In this document: positions 7,533-7,560 of the stretch, in pieces
Numbering within the stretch: position 1 is the stretch's first letter
Layout: each line of letters starts with the position of its first letter
From: an uncultured Bacteroidales bacterium
GTDB taxonomy: Bacteria > Bacteroidota > Bacteroidia > Bacteroidales > Paludibacteraceae
Assembly (NCBI GenBank): GCA_903912795.1
Contig: CAIWIS010000562.1
Coordinates: 1-7,560, forward strand
DNA length: 7,560 nucleotides
Direction of reading: 5' to 3'
Position numbers and translations under genes: made by a program
The notes under the pieces: model-generated
Database searches by the model: none
Told to the model about the DNA's origin: nothing
Seen by the model: only the letters and a program-made list of their open reading frames with translations

Positions 7533-7560
7533 GTGAAATATATTTTTTCGAATAATATTA

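Noticed and set aside
7533..7560. TATATTTC just upstream of the first gene as a -7 promoter box
   Set aside because: It misses the final G of TAnnTTTG and sits 2 bases from the start codon, so the transcript would begin inside the gene.

Overview
The window carries four genes, all read from the minus strand and packed head to tail. Everything visible points to export and breakdown of a plant-type (pectin- or hemicellulose-like) polysaccharide. The host is most likely a member of the Bacteroidota, probably a saccharolytic one of the Bacteroidales type. The reasons are the AT-rich code, the weak or absent Shine-Dalgarno sequences with A-rich leaders, the enzyme families, a TAnnTTTG-like promoter box and the arrangement typical of a polysaccharide utilization locus (PUL). 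No gene gives a species-level clue, and no SusC/SusD pair or regulator lies inside the window.

In transcription order (right to left): (1) 7532-5721, a family 88/105 unsaturated glycuronyl hydrolase with an extra N-terminal beta-rich region; (2) 5719-4145, a GH43 beta-xylosidase/alpha-L-arabinofuranosidase-type enzyme with a C-terminal beta-sandwich; (3) 4140-2632, an SGNH-type sialate O-acetylesterase-like carbohydrate esterase; (4) 2554 to beyond the left edge, a large secreted right-handed parallel beta-helix protein with a C-terminal carbohydrate-binding-like module. Genes 1/2 and 2/3 are separated by 1 and 4 bases, so they are almost certainly co-transcribed. Genes 3/4 are separated by 77 bases, which hold a perfect 16-bp palindrome and a TAnnTTTG box, so gene 4 may have its own control.

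A coherent working model (inference) is as follows. The beta-helix protein binds and perhaps cleaves the polymer. The esterase removes O-acetyl groups. The GH43 enzyme removes arabinose or xylose side units. The GH105-like enzyme takes off the terminal unsaturated uronic acid that a lyase leaves behind. All four proteins start with a Sec-type signal peptide and none shows a lipobox, so they should be periplasmic or fully secreted rather than surface lipoproteins. I found no RNA genes, mobile elements, CRISPR arrays or broken genes. The window is mostly a conventional glycan-degradation operon; the least understood parts are the beta-helix protein and the palindrome in front of it.
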